From: CAXRDE01 sp964342365
GTDB taxonomy: Bacteria > Cyanobacteriota > Sericytochromatia > UBA7694
Reading direction: 5' to 3'
Length of the DNA: 11,717 nucleotides
Assembly (NCBI GenBank): GCA_964342365.1
Contig: CAYFGW010000160.1
Location: 1 to 11,717, forward strand
A program made the translations under genes and the position numbers. Under the pieces are notes generated by a model, which was not told where the DNA came from, did not search any database, and worked only from the letters and a program-made list of their open reading frames with translations. Of the stretch, positions 1 through 6,867 are shown one piece after another. Positions within the stretch are counted from its first letter, which is position 1. Each line of letters opens with the position of its first letter.

Positions 1-487
1 CGTTGTCTACCACCATTAAACCACCGGGATTCAAACGTCCCACGCAGGCTTCCCAGTAGTTGGGGTAATTTTCTTTGTCCGCATCAATAAAGATCAGGTC
101 AAAGGTGCCGTCAATCTGCTGCAGCGTCTCCAACGCATGACCCAGTCTGAGCTGGATTTTATGGCCGTGCGGCGAGTGCTGCCAGTATTCCCGGGCAATG
201 TTTGTGGTTTCTTCGCTAACGTCGAGGGTAATCAGTTCCCCGTGCTCCGGCAGTGCTTCAGCCATGGCCAGAGCGCTATAACCCGTAAAGGTGCCAATTT
301 CAAGAATACGTTGCGCGCCGCTCAGGCCCACCAGCATACGCAGTAAGCTCGCCTCCAGAGGGCCCACCAGCATAATAGGCAGTTCGGTACGGGCATGGGT
401 GGCCTCGTGAAGATGATTAAGCACTTCAGAGGTGGGGTGACTGTGCTGTTCGCAGTAAAGATCAATAATATCAGGTTGTAATGCCAT
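1..487 (-). CDS. SAM-dependent O-methyltransferase (CCoAOMT-like family), C-terminus cut by window edge
   Basis: Reading the minus strand from the ATG at 487 gives 162 uninterrupted codons to the window edge, so about three quarters of a protein that is usually near 220 residues. The product should move a methyl group from S-adenosylmethionine to a hydroxyl of a small, often catechol-like, acceptor in the cytoplasm. Seen: the SAM-binding motif I reads ILEIGTFTGYSALAMA (residues about 61-76), followed by an acidic strand end (LITLD). The metal/substrate-binding stretch reads DLIFIDADKENYPNYW, and the last visible residues are the VVDN typical of the family. A good ribosome site (GAGGAA on the minus strand, 496-501) lies 8 bases before the ATG. 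It sits 51 bp downstream of the nitroreductase gene on the same strand and may share its transcript. Family membership is firm; the substrate cannot be told. Confidence 0.9.
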   Translation of the reverse strand, partial: MALQPDIIDLYCEQHSHPTSEVLNHLHEATHARTELPIMLVGPLEASLLRMLVGLSGAQRILEIGTFTGYSALAMAEALPEHGELITLDVSEETTNIAREYWQHSPHGHKIQLRLGHALETLQQIDGTFDLIFIDADKENYPNYWEACVGRLNPGGLMVVDN

Positions 488-519
488 GGTTTTAATTCCT
501 CAGTTTTAAATTATGTTTT

Positions 520-544
520 GTGTGTCATGCCGCGTGTGTCATGC
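520..544. repeat. short tandem direct repeat, 11 bp, period 14
   Basis: GTGTGTCATGC occurs at 520-530 and again at 534-544. The second copy covers the stop codon of the nitroreductase gene (minus strand, 539-541), the first lies in the gap before the methyltransferase. It looks like a small local duplication; no function is evident. Confidence 0.5.
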
Positions 545-1144
545 GGTGTGAATAATGTGATCACTCAGGGGGGGACGTTTGCCGGGGCGAGGGGTCTCAT
601 TGAGAGCGTAGCCCGCCTGAATCAGTCCCACCAGCACGTGATGGTCAGGGTCAAGGCCCGTCAGCGTGTAAGCGGCTTCTGAATCAAAGGTTTTCCAACC
701 GCTGGCCACGCCGTCGGCCCAGAGAGAAAGGGTCAGATTTTGTACCGCACAACAGGCGGAAGCATAGTCCTCTCGCTGTTGATGGGCCGTCCCGGTTTGG
801 GTGGCGTACACAATAATTTGCAGGGGCATCTGGCGCTGACGCTCCCGGCTATTGTGCAAAATGCGTTCTGCTTCTGCGCCGGTGATCTGGCGACGGGCCA
901 GTTTTTCTATCAGGCGGGCAGAAAAGTAATCCACCAGCTGCGCCTGCATGTGAGGGCCCGGCAGCATAAAGCGCCAGGGCCAGGTATGTTTATGATTGGG
1001 AGCCCAGTGCGCTGCAGTGAGTGCTCGCTCCACGATGTCAGTGTCTACAGGCTGCGGTTTAAATTGAAAAACCGTACGGCGAGTGGCCATAAGCTCATGA
1101 AGGTCTGCTTGTGTGTTCGTCTTATGAAGGGTTGAAAGGGTCAT
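539..1144 (-). CDS. nitroreductase-family protein (FMN-dependent oxidoreductase)
   Basis: A 201-residue protein of the nitroreductase fold, close to the usual 180-220. Such enzymes are FMN-binding homodimers that reduce nitroaromatics, quinones or related compounds with NAD(P)H. Seen: an N-terminal TRRTVFQFKPQPV segment (residues about 21-33, the usual RRS/RRT flavin phosphate contact), then ALTAAHWAPNHKHTWPWRF (the AxxAPxxxNxQPWRF-like region) and DYASACCAVQNLTLSLWADGVASGW, the conserved helix and glycine-rich turn near the flavin. The C-terminal LVGLIQAGYALNETPRPGKRPPL also matches the family. The unusual His-rich NHKHTWPW resembles the YdjA-like, small single-domain branch. The start at 1144 is set by AAGGAGG six bases upstream. 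It is divergent from a LysR-type gene and followed by the methyltransferase, so it is a likely target of that regulator. Substrate unknown. Confidence 0.87.
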   Translation of the reverse strand: MTLSTLHKTNTQADLHELMATRRTVFQFKPQPVDTDIVERALTAAHWAPNHKHTWPWRFMLPGPHMQAQLVDYFSARLIEKLARRQITGAEAERILHNSRERQRQMPLQIIVYATQTGTAHQQREDYASACCAVQNLTLSLWADGVASGWKTFDSEAAYTLTGLDPDHHVLVGLIQAGYALNETPRPGKRPPLSDHIIHTA

Positions 1145-1183
1145 CGTTGCCTCCTTTTTGCTTCTTTTGTGTTGTTAAGTTCT

Positions 1184-1212
1184 ACTTTAAAGCAAGTTTA
1201 AATTCTATTCAA
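1184..1212 (-). promoter_or_regulatory. sigma70-type promoter of the nitroreductase gene
   Basis: On the minus strand TTGAAT (plus 1207-1212) and TAAAGT (plus 1184-1189) are separated by exactly 17 bases, with about 40 bases from the -10 to the start codon at 1144. The -35 abuts the inverted repeat at 1213-1239. Confidence 0.55.
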
Positions 1213-1240
1213 TCGATAATCATCGATAGTTATTATCGAA
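1212..1240. promoter_or_regulatory. candidate LysR-type operator between divergent genes
   Basis: TCGATAAT (1213-1220) and ATTATCGA (1232-1239) form a perfect 8-bp inverted repeat with 11 bases between the arms. A further ATCGATA lies between them at 1222-1228, ten bases after the same heptamer at 1212-1218. The AT-rich dyad with helical-turn spacing fits a T-N11-A type site. It lies just upstream of the nitroreductase -35 and within the promoter region of the LysR gene, so it could serve both activation and autorepression. Binding is inferred. Confidence 0.55.
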
Positions 1241-1291
1241 TTTTTAGATAGATTGGCTTTTAGATTAAATTCACTTCACGGAGATTGCCCC

Positions 1292-2242
1292 ATGCCTACT
1301 CTGGATCAAATGTTGCTCTTTGTAACCGTGGCCGACACCGGTTCCTTTTCAGAAGCAGCCCGACGATTGGATCGTGTACAGTCCACGATTTCTCACGGTA
1401 TTGCCCAGCTGGAAAAAGAGCTGGGTCTATCCCTGTTTGATCGGCAGCGCCGTAAACCTGTGCTCTCAGAGGCGGGAATCGCTCTCTTACCGGAAGCAAA
1501 GCATATTCTGGGGCACGTCAAACAATGGCGGGGACACGCCGAAAGCCTTCAGGCCAGAGAAGAGGCCGAAGTTTCACTGGTCCTGGACATGATTTTACCC
1601 ACCCCCTGGCTGATTGAAAGCCTGAAGCGCCTGAAGCATCAGTACCCTCATACCCGGTGGGTGGTGCATTCCGAAGTGCTTAGCGCCATTACCCAACGGG
1701 TGATTGAAGCACAGGCCCAGCTGGGATTTACGGGGCTTTTACTACCTGAGCAGCGCCCCTACCTCAACACCCTGCTCATGGGTGAACTGGACTTTGTGCT
1801 GGTAACTTCTCCAGATCACCACATGTTGACCGCCTGCGAGGTGCTCAACGGCAAGCCTTTTGCCAGCTACAGCGTTTCACCAGAAACCTTACAAACGCAC
1901 ACCCAACTCACCCTCAAAGACAGAGGAACTCTCCCCCGACACCCCATCACGTCGGCCCCCTTGCAACCCACCTGGCAGATGACGGGCCTGGGCAATTTAC
2001 TGGAGTTTGTGCTGGCCGGACTGGGTTGGGCCTACTTGCCCCTGCATCAGGCACAACAAGCTTTAGAAAAAGAGCAGCTGGTACTGCTTAAACCGGAGCA
2101 CTGGTCAGCGCTCACACGTCAGGTGTCTATTTTTGCCATTCACGCTCTGGACAACCCACCAGGTCCCGTACGAACCGAGCTGATTGAGCACCTGAAATCA
2201 AGGTTTCAAAAGCACATGCCCCGCCTGCAGCCAGTGCAGTAG
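1292..2242 (+). CDS. LysR-family transcriptional regulator
   Basis: A 316-residue DNA-binding regulator, of normal LysR length (about 300). Seen: the N-terminal winged helix-turn-helix (residues about 4-62) with MLLFVTVADTGSFSEAARRL, the recognition helix region STISHGIAQLEKELG, and LFDRQRRKPVLSEAGIALLPEA, a standard LysR wing and linker. The rest (about 85-300) is the periplasmic-binding-protein-like effector domain. The ATG at 1292 is preferred over an upstream TTG at 1253, because CGGAGA (1279-1284) sits 7 bases before it and the family motif begins at once. It is transcribed away from the nitroreductase/methyltransferase pair across a 147-bp gap with an inverted repeat, the usual arrangement for a LysR protein and its target. 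The effector is unknown. Confidence 0.93.
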   Translation: MPTLDQMLLFVTVADTGSFSEAARRLDRVQSTISHGIAQLEKELGLSLFDRQRRKPVLSEAGIALLPEAKHILGHVKQWRGHAESLQAREEAEVSLVLDMILPTPWLIESLKRLKHQYPHTRWVVHSEVLSAITQRVIEAQAQLGFTGLLLPEQRPYLNTLLMGELDFVLVTSPDHHMLTACEVLNGKPFASYSVSPETLQTHTQLTLKDRGTLPRHPITSAPLQPTWQMTGLGNLLEFVLAGLGWAYLPLHQAQQALEKEQLVLLKPEHWSALTRQVSIFAIHALDNPPGPVRTELIEHLKSRFQKHMPRLQPVQ

Positions 2243-2246
2243 CCGG

Positions 2247-2276
2247 TTGTGATTGGGTCGGGTTTTCCTGTACACT
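2247..2276 (+). promoter_or_regulatory. possible promoter of the DUF760-type gene
   Basis: TTGTGA (2247-2252) and TACACT (2271-2276) are 18 bases apart, directly after the LysR stop codon and 27 bases before the ATG at 2304. Both hexamers are moderate matches. Confidence 0.35.
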
Positions 2277-2303
2277 AAAACAAAAAAGGGAAAACAAAGA
2301 CCT

Positions 2304-3005
2304 ATGAAATTTTTTCGCGTCCCCTTTAACCCGGAAGAGGGTATGTCACCCCACCAACCCAATCCTTTGCATGAGTACATTCAGTCGCAATCCATGCAGG
2401 ACATGGCCCGATTGGCCTCTGAAATTAGCCCGCAGGTCAAGCAAATTATAGCGGGCAATGTACAGGCGCTGCTCGGCCATTTGTCCGGCCAGGAATTTCA
2501 GACTACCGTGGCTGCTGACAAGGGCAGCTTCCAAAACCTGCTGGCTTCCGCCATGGTCACCGGCTATTTTATGCATGCCATGGAAAACCGCATGAAAATG
2601 GAGTCCCTCTTTGAGGTCACCGAAGACAGCGACATGAAAGCAGAAGAACCCGACGTGCCCCATGCCTCAGAATCTGCCGCTTCCAAAGAACCCACAAACA
2701 ATATGCATCAGGCTCTGGAAGCTCTGATCAAATCTCGTCTGAAAAAGCCCGAAGATTTATTCGGAGGTCTTGAAAAACAGCTCGAAAACCTCGAGAATCT
2801 TGACAATCTCAAAAAAGCCGATCAGCTCGGAGAGTTTATCTCCAGTGAAGCCTTTAAAAGTAAGGCTTACCAGGCCCACCAAAAGGCTCCCGCTGAGAAA
2901 AAATCAGATACCCTGAAAATTCAGCTGGAAATCAATACAGAAATGGGGCAAGATGCCCTGACTAACCTGATTCAGGCCCTGGGAACCCTGCGTCAACAAC
3001 CCTAA
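2304..3005 (+). CDS. DUF760-type protein with acidic linker and C-terminal extension
   Basis: A 233-residue soluble protein of unknown role. Residues about 20-98 look like the DUF760 domain I know from cyanobacteria and plants: NPLHEYIQS, then SPQVKQIIAGNVQALLGHL and LLASAMVTGYFMHAMENRM, matching the family's usual NPLLEYIQ ... VxxIIERNVxGLLG ... LLASAMMTGYFLRNAEQRM pattern (recalled, not searched). An acidic, Ser/Pro-rich linker follows (about 105-135). A helical, charged region with ENLENLDNL-type heptads comes next (about 140-175), and the C-terminus (about 205-230) is LKIQLEINTEMGQDALTNLIQAL. Start choice is uncertain: ATG 2304 has only a distant AAGGG, whereas ATG 2343 has GGAAGAGG very close before it and would still keep the whole domain. 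It converges on the hydrolase gene with a 9-bp gap. The domain call is moderately sure; function is not known. Confidence 0.72.
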   Translation: MKFFRVPFNPEEGMSPHQPNPLHEYIQSQSMQDMARLASEISPQVKQIIAGNVQALLGHLSGQEFQTTVAADKGSFQNLLASAMVTGYFMHAMENRMKMESLFEVTEDSDMKAEEPDVPHASESAASKEPTNNMHQALEALIKSRLKKPEDLFGGLEKQLENLENLDNLKKADQLGEFISSEAFKSKAYQAHQKAPAEKKSDTLKIQLEINTEMGQDALTNLIQALGTLRQQP

Positions 3006-3014
3006 TCAGAATAC

Positions 3015-3776
3015 TTACGCAAAAAACGCCCGCAGCTGCTGATTTACACGATCAGCGGCTGTTTTGTTATACACGGGCATATCCAGCACCGCAAAACCGT
3101 GGTGAACCTCAGGAAACACGGACAGTTGATAAACGTTACCGGCTTCTCTGAGAGCGGTTTCCAGGCGTCCCTGTTGCTCAAAAGAAAAGTAGGGGTCAAT
3201 ACCCGCAACGCCCAAATACAGTCGGGACTGAAGCTCAGGTTTTTTGTTATTAAACAAGCGGTGTGGACTTTCAGGGTGTTCTGTGGCCAGATCCCCACCG
3301 TGTACGGACGCCGCGGCGGCTATTTGTTCGAAGTGAGCAGCGGCCCGTAAGGCCATACCGCCTCCCATACAATAACCGAGAGCTCCTGTTTCTCCCGTTA
3401 ATGACTCCAGGCACAGAGCGGTGTCTGCCATGGCATTGGCCTCTGTGACAGAGCCTATCATACTCATGAGTCGCTGCATTTCAGGGGGGTCTTCAAAGAC
3501 GGTGGACGCGTTAAAGGGCGCATAGTCGCCCAGACGGTAGTATAAATTGGGCATGATCACCTCGTGCTCGGCCCCGGCCAGTTGACGGGCCATTTGAAAC
3601 ATGGCGGGTCTGACGCCTCCGGCATCACAGTAAAAAATGAGGTTCATGCCGGTTTTTTGTGCCGGTGAAAAGCGGTAAACATCCATAGCATGCGCTTCCC
3701 CGGTGGAAAGCCATTCGCAGCGGCCCTTGAAACGCTGAAGCTCCTCGGGATATTTTTCTTTTTTGGTTTTATTCAT
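3015..3776 (-). CDS. dienelactone hydrolase family protein
   Basis: A 253-residue alpha/beta hydrolase of the dienelactone hydrolase type, normally 230-260 residues and cytoplasmic. The founding enzyme opens the lactone ring of 4-carboxymethylenebut-2-en-4-olide in aromatic degradation, but many relatives act on other esters. The catalytic triad is complete: nucleophile Cys136 in ALGYCMGGG (the family's GxCxGG), Asp194 in GVAGIDPYFS and His226 in EVHHGF. The early strand and turn LIFYCDAGGVRP (about 47-58) match the oxyanion region, and IMPNLYYRLG the usual MPNLYYR. The ATG at 3776 is supported by AGGAG (plus 3784-3788) 7 bases upstream. No signal peptide is seen. It is divergent from an AraC-type regulator, probably its controller. 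Its last codons contain a terminator hairpin for the opposing gene. Confidence 0.92.
   Translation of the reverse strand: MNKTKKEKYPEELQRFKGRCEWLSTGEAHAMDVYRFSPAQKTGMNLIFYCDAGGVRPAMFQMARQLAGAEHEVIMPNLYYRLGDYAPFNASTVFEDPPEMQRLMSMIGSVTEANAMADTALCLESLTGETGALGYCMGGGMALRAAAHFEQIAAAASVHGGDLATEHPESPHRLFNNKKPELQSRLYLGVAGIDPYFSFEQQGRLETALREAGNVYQLSVFPEVHHGFAVLDMPVYNKTAADRVNQQLRAFFA
3033..3066 (+). terminator. intrinsic terminator inside the 3' coding end of the hydrolase
   Basis: An 11-bp stem (CAGCTGCTGAT at 3033-3043 with ATCAGCGGCTG at 3051-3061, one G-U pair) encloses a 7-base loop and is followed directly by TTTTG on the plus strand. It would end the transcript of the 2304-3005 gene. On the minus strand a run of six T (plus 3021-3026) lies six bases beyond the stem, so weaker termination that way is possible. 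Confidence 0.6.
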
Positions 3777-3793
3777 GATGTTGCTCCTGACTG

Positions 3794-3799
3794 ATCATA
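3794..3799 (-). promoter_or_regulatory. candidate -10 element of the hydrolase gene
   Basis: TATGAT on the minus strand lies 17 bases before the ATG at 3776, allowing a short leader with the AGGAG site. No good -35 is found 15-19 bases further upstream, as is common for promoters that need an activator. Confidence 0.35.
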
Positions 3800-3834
3800 G
3801 CTTAGGGTCATTCTGTAAGAGCGACCATCTCTGG

Positions 3835-3863
3835 GCGTCCTGAACTTTTGCCTTTGCGTCCTG
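3835..3863. promoter_or_regulatory. candidate AraC-type operator: 8-bp direct repeat, 21-bp period
   Basis: GCGTCCTG occurs at 3835-3842 and 3856-3863, 21 bp apart start to start, i.e. two helical turns. Direct-repeat half-sites at this period are what AraC-family dimers bind in the classic araI case. The pair lies in the 139-bp gap between the hydrolase and the AraC-type gene, about 36-64 bases upstream of the hydrolase -10 candidate. Identity does not extend beyond the 8 bp. Confidence 0.42.
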
Positions 3864-3915
3864 GCTCTGTCTGAATTCTGCATTCGCCATGCTCAAAACA
3901 AGGTAAGATAAAATC

Positions 3916-4902
3916 ATGACCGACGTCTGGAATCACACGGATCCGCTGAGCGAAACCCTTCAGGGGTTACGCATGAATCGCAGTGCGTTTTACCTGACGG
4001 AATTTTGCGCCCCCTGGATTCTGGAGATGCCCGCCGGTTGCACCAATTTTTATCTGGTGTTAGAAGGAGATATGTGCATCCAGGTGACCGGTAAGTCTCT
4101 GGATGCGTTTCATCAACTGTCCCGTGGCGACTTTGCCCTCTTACTTCATGACACCCCCTACCGTCTTTCCAGCCTCAATTCGCGCGGGGCCAGACCCCGG
4201 ACCCCTGCGCAAATGCAAGAAGAGCGCATCAGTGACCGCTACCGCATTTTGCGACAGGGACAGGGAGCAGCGCTGACCCGCATTTTTTGTGGAGCCCTGC
4301 GTTTTGATAGCCCTCTGGTTTACGAATTGATTCGCCACTGGCCGGAGGCTCTGGTCATTAAAAAAGACGCTGTTTCTGAAACACAACATCGCCAAAATCT
4401 GGCCCTCACTGAAATGATCACCACCGAAGCCAGTGGCCTACAGCCCGGATGGGAAGCCGTCTGTAATCGCATTGCCGACACCCTCATTCTTCAGGCGCTG
4501 CGCAGTTGGCTCAAACAAAAGCCTGACTCAGGCTGGCTACGGGCCCTACAAGACCCCGGACTGAGTCGCGCCGTGGCGCTTATGCATCAGAAGCCATCCA
4601 GAGCCTGGCGGTTGATCGAACTGGCTACAGAAGCCCGTCTTTCTCGCTCGGTCTTTGCTGCCCGCTTTCGTGAACTGCTCGGGGAAACTCCCATGCAGTA
4701 CCTGACGCGCGCACGCATGATCACGGCGTTAAAACAGCTCAAAGAAACAGATCTGAGCCTGAGTGAACTCAGTCACGCCCTGGGCTATAGTAGCGAAGCC
4801 GCTTTTCACCGGGCTTTTAAGCGGGTACACGGTGTTACACCGGGCTCCGTTCGACGTCAGGAAGAGGCGCGCCGTCAAATGTTGCAAACAAATAACTACT
4901 GA
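3916..4902 (+). CDS. AraC-family transcriptional regulator with N-terminal cupin (Cupin_6 type)
   Basis: A 328-residue regulator in two parts. The N-terminal half (about 8-190) looks like the Cupin_6 effector domain: it starts DPLSETLQGLRMNRSAFYL, has the FYLVLEGDMCIQV strand pair, GDFALLLHDTPYRL and GALRFDSPLVYELIRHWPEAL. The C-terminal 95 residues or so are the AraC/XylS double helix-turn-helix, with LATEARLSRSVFAARFRELLGETPMQYL as the first motif and LSELSHALGYSSEAAFHRAFKRVHGVTPG as the second, the family signature. The start at 3916 places the cupin at residue 9, as usual. The only ribosome-site match, AAGG (3900-3903), is 12 bases away, too far to be convincing, while TAAGAT at 3904-3909 could be a -10 for a nearly leaderless message. 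Relatives often control a divergent oxidoreductase or hydrolase, here probably the dienelactone-hydrolase-like gene. Confidence 0.93.
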   Translation: MTDVWNHTDPLSETLQGLRMNRSAFYLTEFCAPWILEMPAGCTNFYLVLEGDMCIQVTGKSLDAFHQLSRGDFALLLHDTPYRLSSLNSRGARPRTPAQMQEERISDRYRILRQGQGAALTRIFCGALRFDSPLVYELIRHWPEALVIKKDAVSETQHRQNLALTEMITTEASGLQPGWEAVCNRIADTLILQALRSWLKQKPDSGWLRALQDPGLSRAVALMHQKPSRAWRLIELATEARLSRSVFAARFRELLGETPMQYLTRARMITALKQLKETDLSLSELSHALGYSSEAAFHRAFKRVHGVTPGSVRRQEEARRQMLQTNNY

Positions 4903-4928
4903 CAAAAGCCGTGGCAAACCGTTAGAAT
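4899..4928 (+). promoter_or_regulatory. sigma70-type promoter of cysS
   Basis: CTGACA (4899-4904) and TAGAAT (4923-4928) are 18 bases apart. The -35 overlaps the stop codon of the AraC-type gene (4900-4902), so cysS has its own start of transcription with a leader of about 40 bases. Confidence 0.6.
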
Positions 4929-4974
4929 ACATGACACAGCCTGTAACCAGAGCCTACGATGATTGAGGATAATT

Positions 4975-6375
4975 ATGGACCTTTACCTGAGCAACACCCT
5001 GACCCGTCAAAAAGAAGTGTTTCAACCCTTAAGCGAAGGCAAGGCCAAAATTTACACCTGCGGTCCCACCGTATATAACTATGCGCATATTGGCAATTTG
5101 CGCAGCTATATTTTTCCTGATTTACTCAAAAAAGTGCTGTGGCACGCGGGCTATGAAGTGGAACATATTATTAACTTCACCGACGTGGGGCATTTGACCT
5201 CTGACGCTGATGAAGGCGACGACAAAATGGAGAAGGCCGCCGCGAATGCGGGCAAAACCGCCTGGGAACTGGCAGCTTACTATTCACGGGCCTTTGAAAA
5301 AGACATTGAGGCCTTAAACATTGCTTCGCCCACCCGCTTTACCTCTGCGACGGACTACATTCAGGAACAAATTGATCTGGTGAGCACCCTTGAAAAAAAT
5401 GATTTGACCTATACCATTGAGGACGGTGTGTATTACGATACCGCCCGTTTACCGGATTATGGCAAGCTGGCCCGTCTGGATATCGAGGGACTGAATGAAG
5501 GTGAACGGGTCAGTGCCGCAGGCAAACGCAGCAAAACCGACTTTGCCCTCTGGAAATTCAGCCCCAAAGACGCTCAGCGTCAAATGGAGTGGGAGAGTCC
5601 CTGGGGCAAAGGCTTCCCCGGCTGGCACGTGGAATGCACCGCCATGATTTTTGCGGAGCTGGGTGAACATATCGACATTCACACCGGAGGCACCGACCAT
5701 ATTCCGGTGCATCACACCAACGAGATTGCTCAGGCAGAAGGTGCCACAGGCAAACCCTTTGTGAATTACTGGCTTCACGGTGAGTTCCTGGTGCTGGGCA
5801 AGGATCAGCGCATGGGCAAGTCCGAAGGCAACTTTATTACCCTGCAAACCCTGATTGACGAGGGTTTTTCACCCCGGGCCTATCGTTATCTGGCCTTAGG
5901 CGCTCATTACAAACAGTTTTTGACCTTCTCACGGGATATTCTCAAGTCTGCTGAGACCGCCTACTTCAAGCTCAAGCGGCTCATCAGAGATCTGCCAGAA
6001 GATATAAAAGGCGAAGAAAAGGCCAGCACCTATCGCGAAAAAATGATAGCAGCACTCTACGATGACTTAAACGCATGTAAAGCCATTGGGCAACTCTGGG
6101 AAATGGTGCAGGATAAGACCGTGGGCGGCACGCAAAAGCGTAAAGTGATTGCGGAAATCGATCAGATTTTGAGTCTGAGCCTTCAGGATTTTTCTGATTT
6201 TCCCGAAGATAATCTGGAGATTCCTGAAACGGTACAGGCCCTGGCAGACCAACGCTGGGCCGCTCGTCAGAATAAGGACTGGGCCGCTTCAGACAGTCTC
6301 AGAGATGAGATTGCCGCCGCGGGTTTCCAGGTCAAGGACGCCAAAGACGGCTATACGCTAACCCCTCTGGGTTAA
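4975..6375 (+). CDS. cysS: cysteinyl-tRNA synthetase
   Basis: This class I synthetase joins cysteine to tRNA-Cys using ATP in the cytoplasm. The 466 residues match the usual 460-ish length. Seen: zinc and cysteine-site residues Cys29 (YTCGPTVYNYAH), Cys221 (GWHVECTAM), His246 and Glu250 (HHTNEIAQAEG); the HIGH-type signature HIGN (38-41); and the KMSKS loop in the form RMGKS (279-283), followed by EGNFITL. The C-terminal anticodon-binding part ends with SDSLRDEIAAAGFQVKDAKDGYTL, as expected. ATG 4975 is chosen over TTG 4963 because TGAGGA (4964-4969) lies 5 bases before it and MDLYLSNTLTRQKE is the normal N-terminus. A promoter sits at the end of the preceding AraC-type gene. The last 18 bases overlap the 3' end of the convergent membrane-protein gene. 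Confidence 0.98.
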   Translation: MDLYLSNTLTRQKEVFQPLSEGKAKIYTCGPTVYNYAHIGNLRSYIFPDLLKKVLWHAGYEVEHIINFTDVGHLTSDADEGDDKMEKAAANAGKTAWELAAYYSRAFEKDIEALNIASPTRFTSATDYIQEQIDLVSTLEKNDLTYTIEDGVYYDTARLPDYGKLARLDIEGLNEGERVSAAGKRSKTDFALWKFSPKDAQRQMEWESPWGKGFPGWHVECTAMIFAELGEHIDIHTGGTDHIPVHHTNEIAQAEGATGKPFVNYWLHGEFLVLGKDQRMGKSEGNFITLQTLIDEGFSPRAYRYLALGAHYKQFLTFSRDILKSAETAYFKLKRLIRDLPEDIKGEEKASTYREKMIAALYDDLNACKAIGQLWEMVQDKTVGGTQKRKVIAEIDQILSLSLQDFSDFPEDNLEIPETVQALADQRWAARQNKDWAASDSLRDEIAAAGFQVKDAKDGYTLTPLG

Positions 6376-6867
6376 ACGTGCCCAACACCAGCGAATAGCC
6401 AGATACATCAGCAGGCCAATGCCCAGCAGTTGTATGATAGAGCCTCCAAAAAAGATGCCCACAAACAGCTTATTTAAAATCAGCAGAATAAAAAAGGCCA
6501 TGGCCATGAGCCCCATGAGTCCGATTAAACGGCGAAAACCGGGCACAAGCTGAAAAGTGATTTGCTGCCGCAGTAAAAACAGAGTGAGTCCCATGGAGAG
6601 TGGCGGCAAAAAATACACCAGCACATTCACGTCAAGTAGGTTTTCGCGGGTGAACAAAAGTTGATATGCCAGAAGCGCCAGGGAAAAAGTTCCAGGTAAA
6701 CAAATGGCATGAATGAGAACGGAGTAAGTCCATTGCATCCAGCGAGCATAACGCGCTTTTCTCGGGAGCAAAAACCCCAATAATGTGAAAAGGGGAATAC
6801 CTATAAAAACGCTCAAAAGCAGCGTTTCTTGCTGCGCAATTTGCTGTAACCATAACCTTAACGTCAT
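6358..6867 (-). CDS. small multi-pass membrane protein, unknown function
   Basis: A 169-residue, very hydrophobic protein that I do not recognise by name. Five likely membrane helices lie at about 15-35, 47-70, 79-98, 112-132 and 136-160, joined by short charged loops (LPRKARYARW, FTRENLL, LRQQITFQLVPGFRR). It ends with a basic tail (RWCWARLTQRG), so the C-terminus is probably cytoplasmic. The phrases TRENLLDVNVLVYFLPPLSMGLTLFLL and VPGFRRLIGLMGLM faintly recall uncharacterised five-helix proteins seen in Bacteroidota-type genomes, a recollection only. The ATG at 6867 is preferred to a TTG at 6885, though its ribosome site (GAGAA, very close) is poor. The gene converges on cysS and overlaps its last 18 bases. 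No catalytic or binding motif stands out. Confidence 0.8.
   Translation of the reverse strand: MTLRLWLQQIAQQETLLLSVFIGIPLFTLLGFLLPRKARYARWMQWTYSVLIHAICLPGTFSLALLAYQLLFTRENLLDVNVLVYFLPPLSMGLTLFLLRQQITFQLVPGFRRLIGLMGLMAMAFFILLILNKLFVGIFFGGSIIQLLGIGLLMYLAIRWCWARLTQRG

Noticed and set aside
137..346. A plus-strand open frame over the left-edge methyltransferase
   Set aside because: The minus-strand frame carries clear methyltransferase motifs and a ribosome site; the plus-strand frame has neither.
740..1135. A plus-strand open frame of 131 codons opposite the nitroreductase gene
   Set aside because: It lies entirely antisense to a well-supported gene, has no ribosome site and no recognisable motif; it is a composition shadow.
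1253..1291. TTG start 13 codons upstream for the LysR gene
   Set aside because: The ATG at 1292 has CGGAGA at the right distance and gives the normal LysR N-terminus.
5449..5847. A minus-strand open frame of 132 codons inside cysS
   Set aside because: Antisense to a highly conserved gene, no start signal, no family features.
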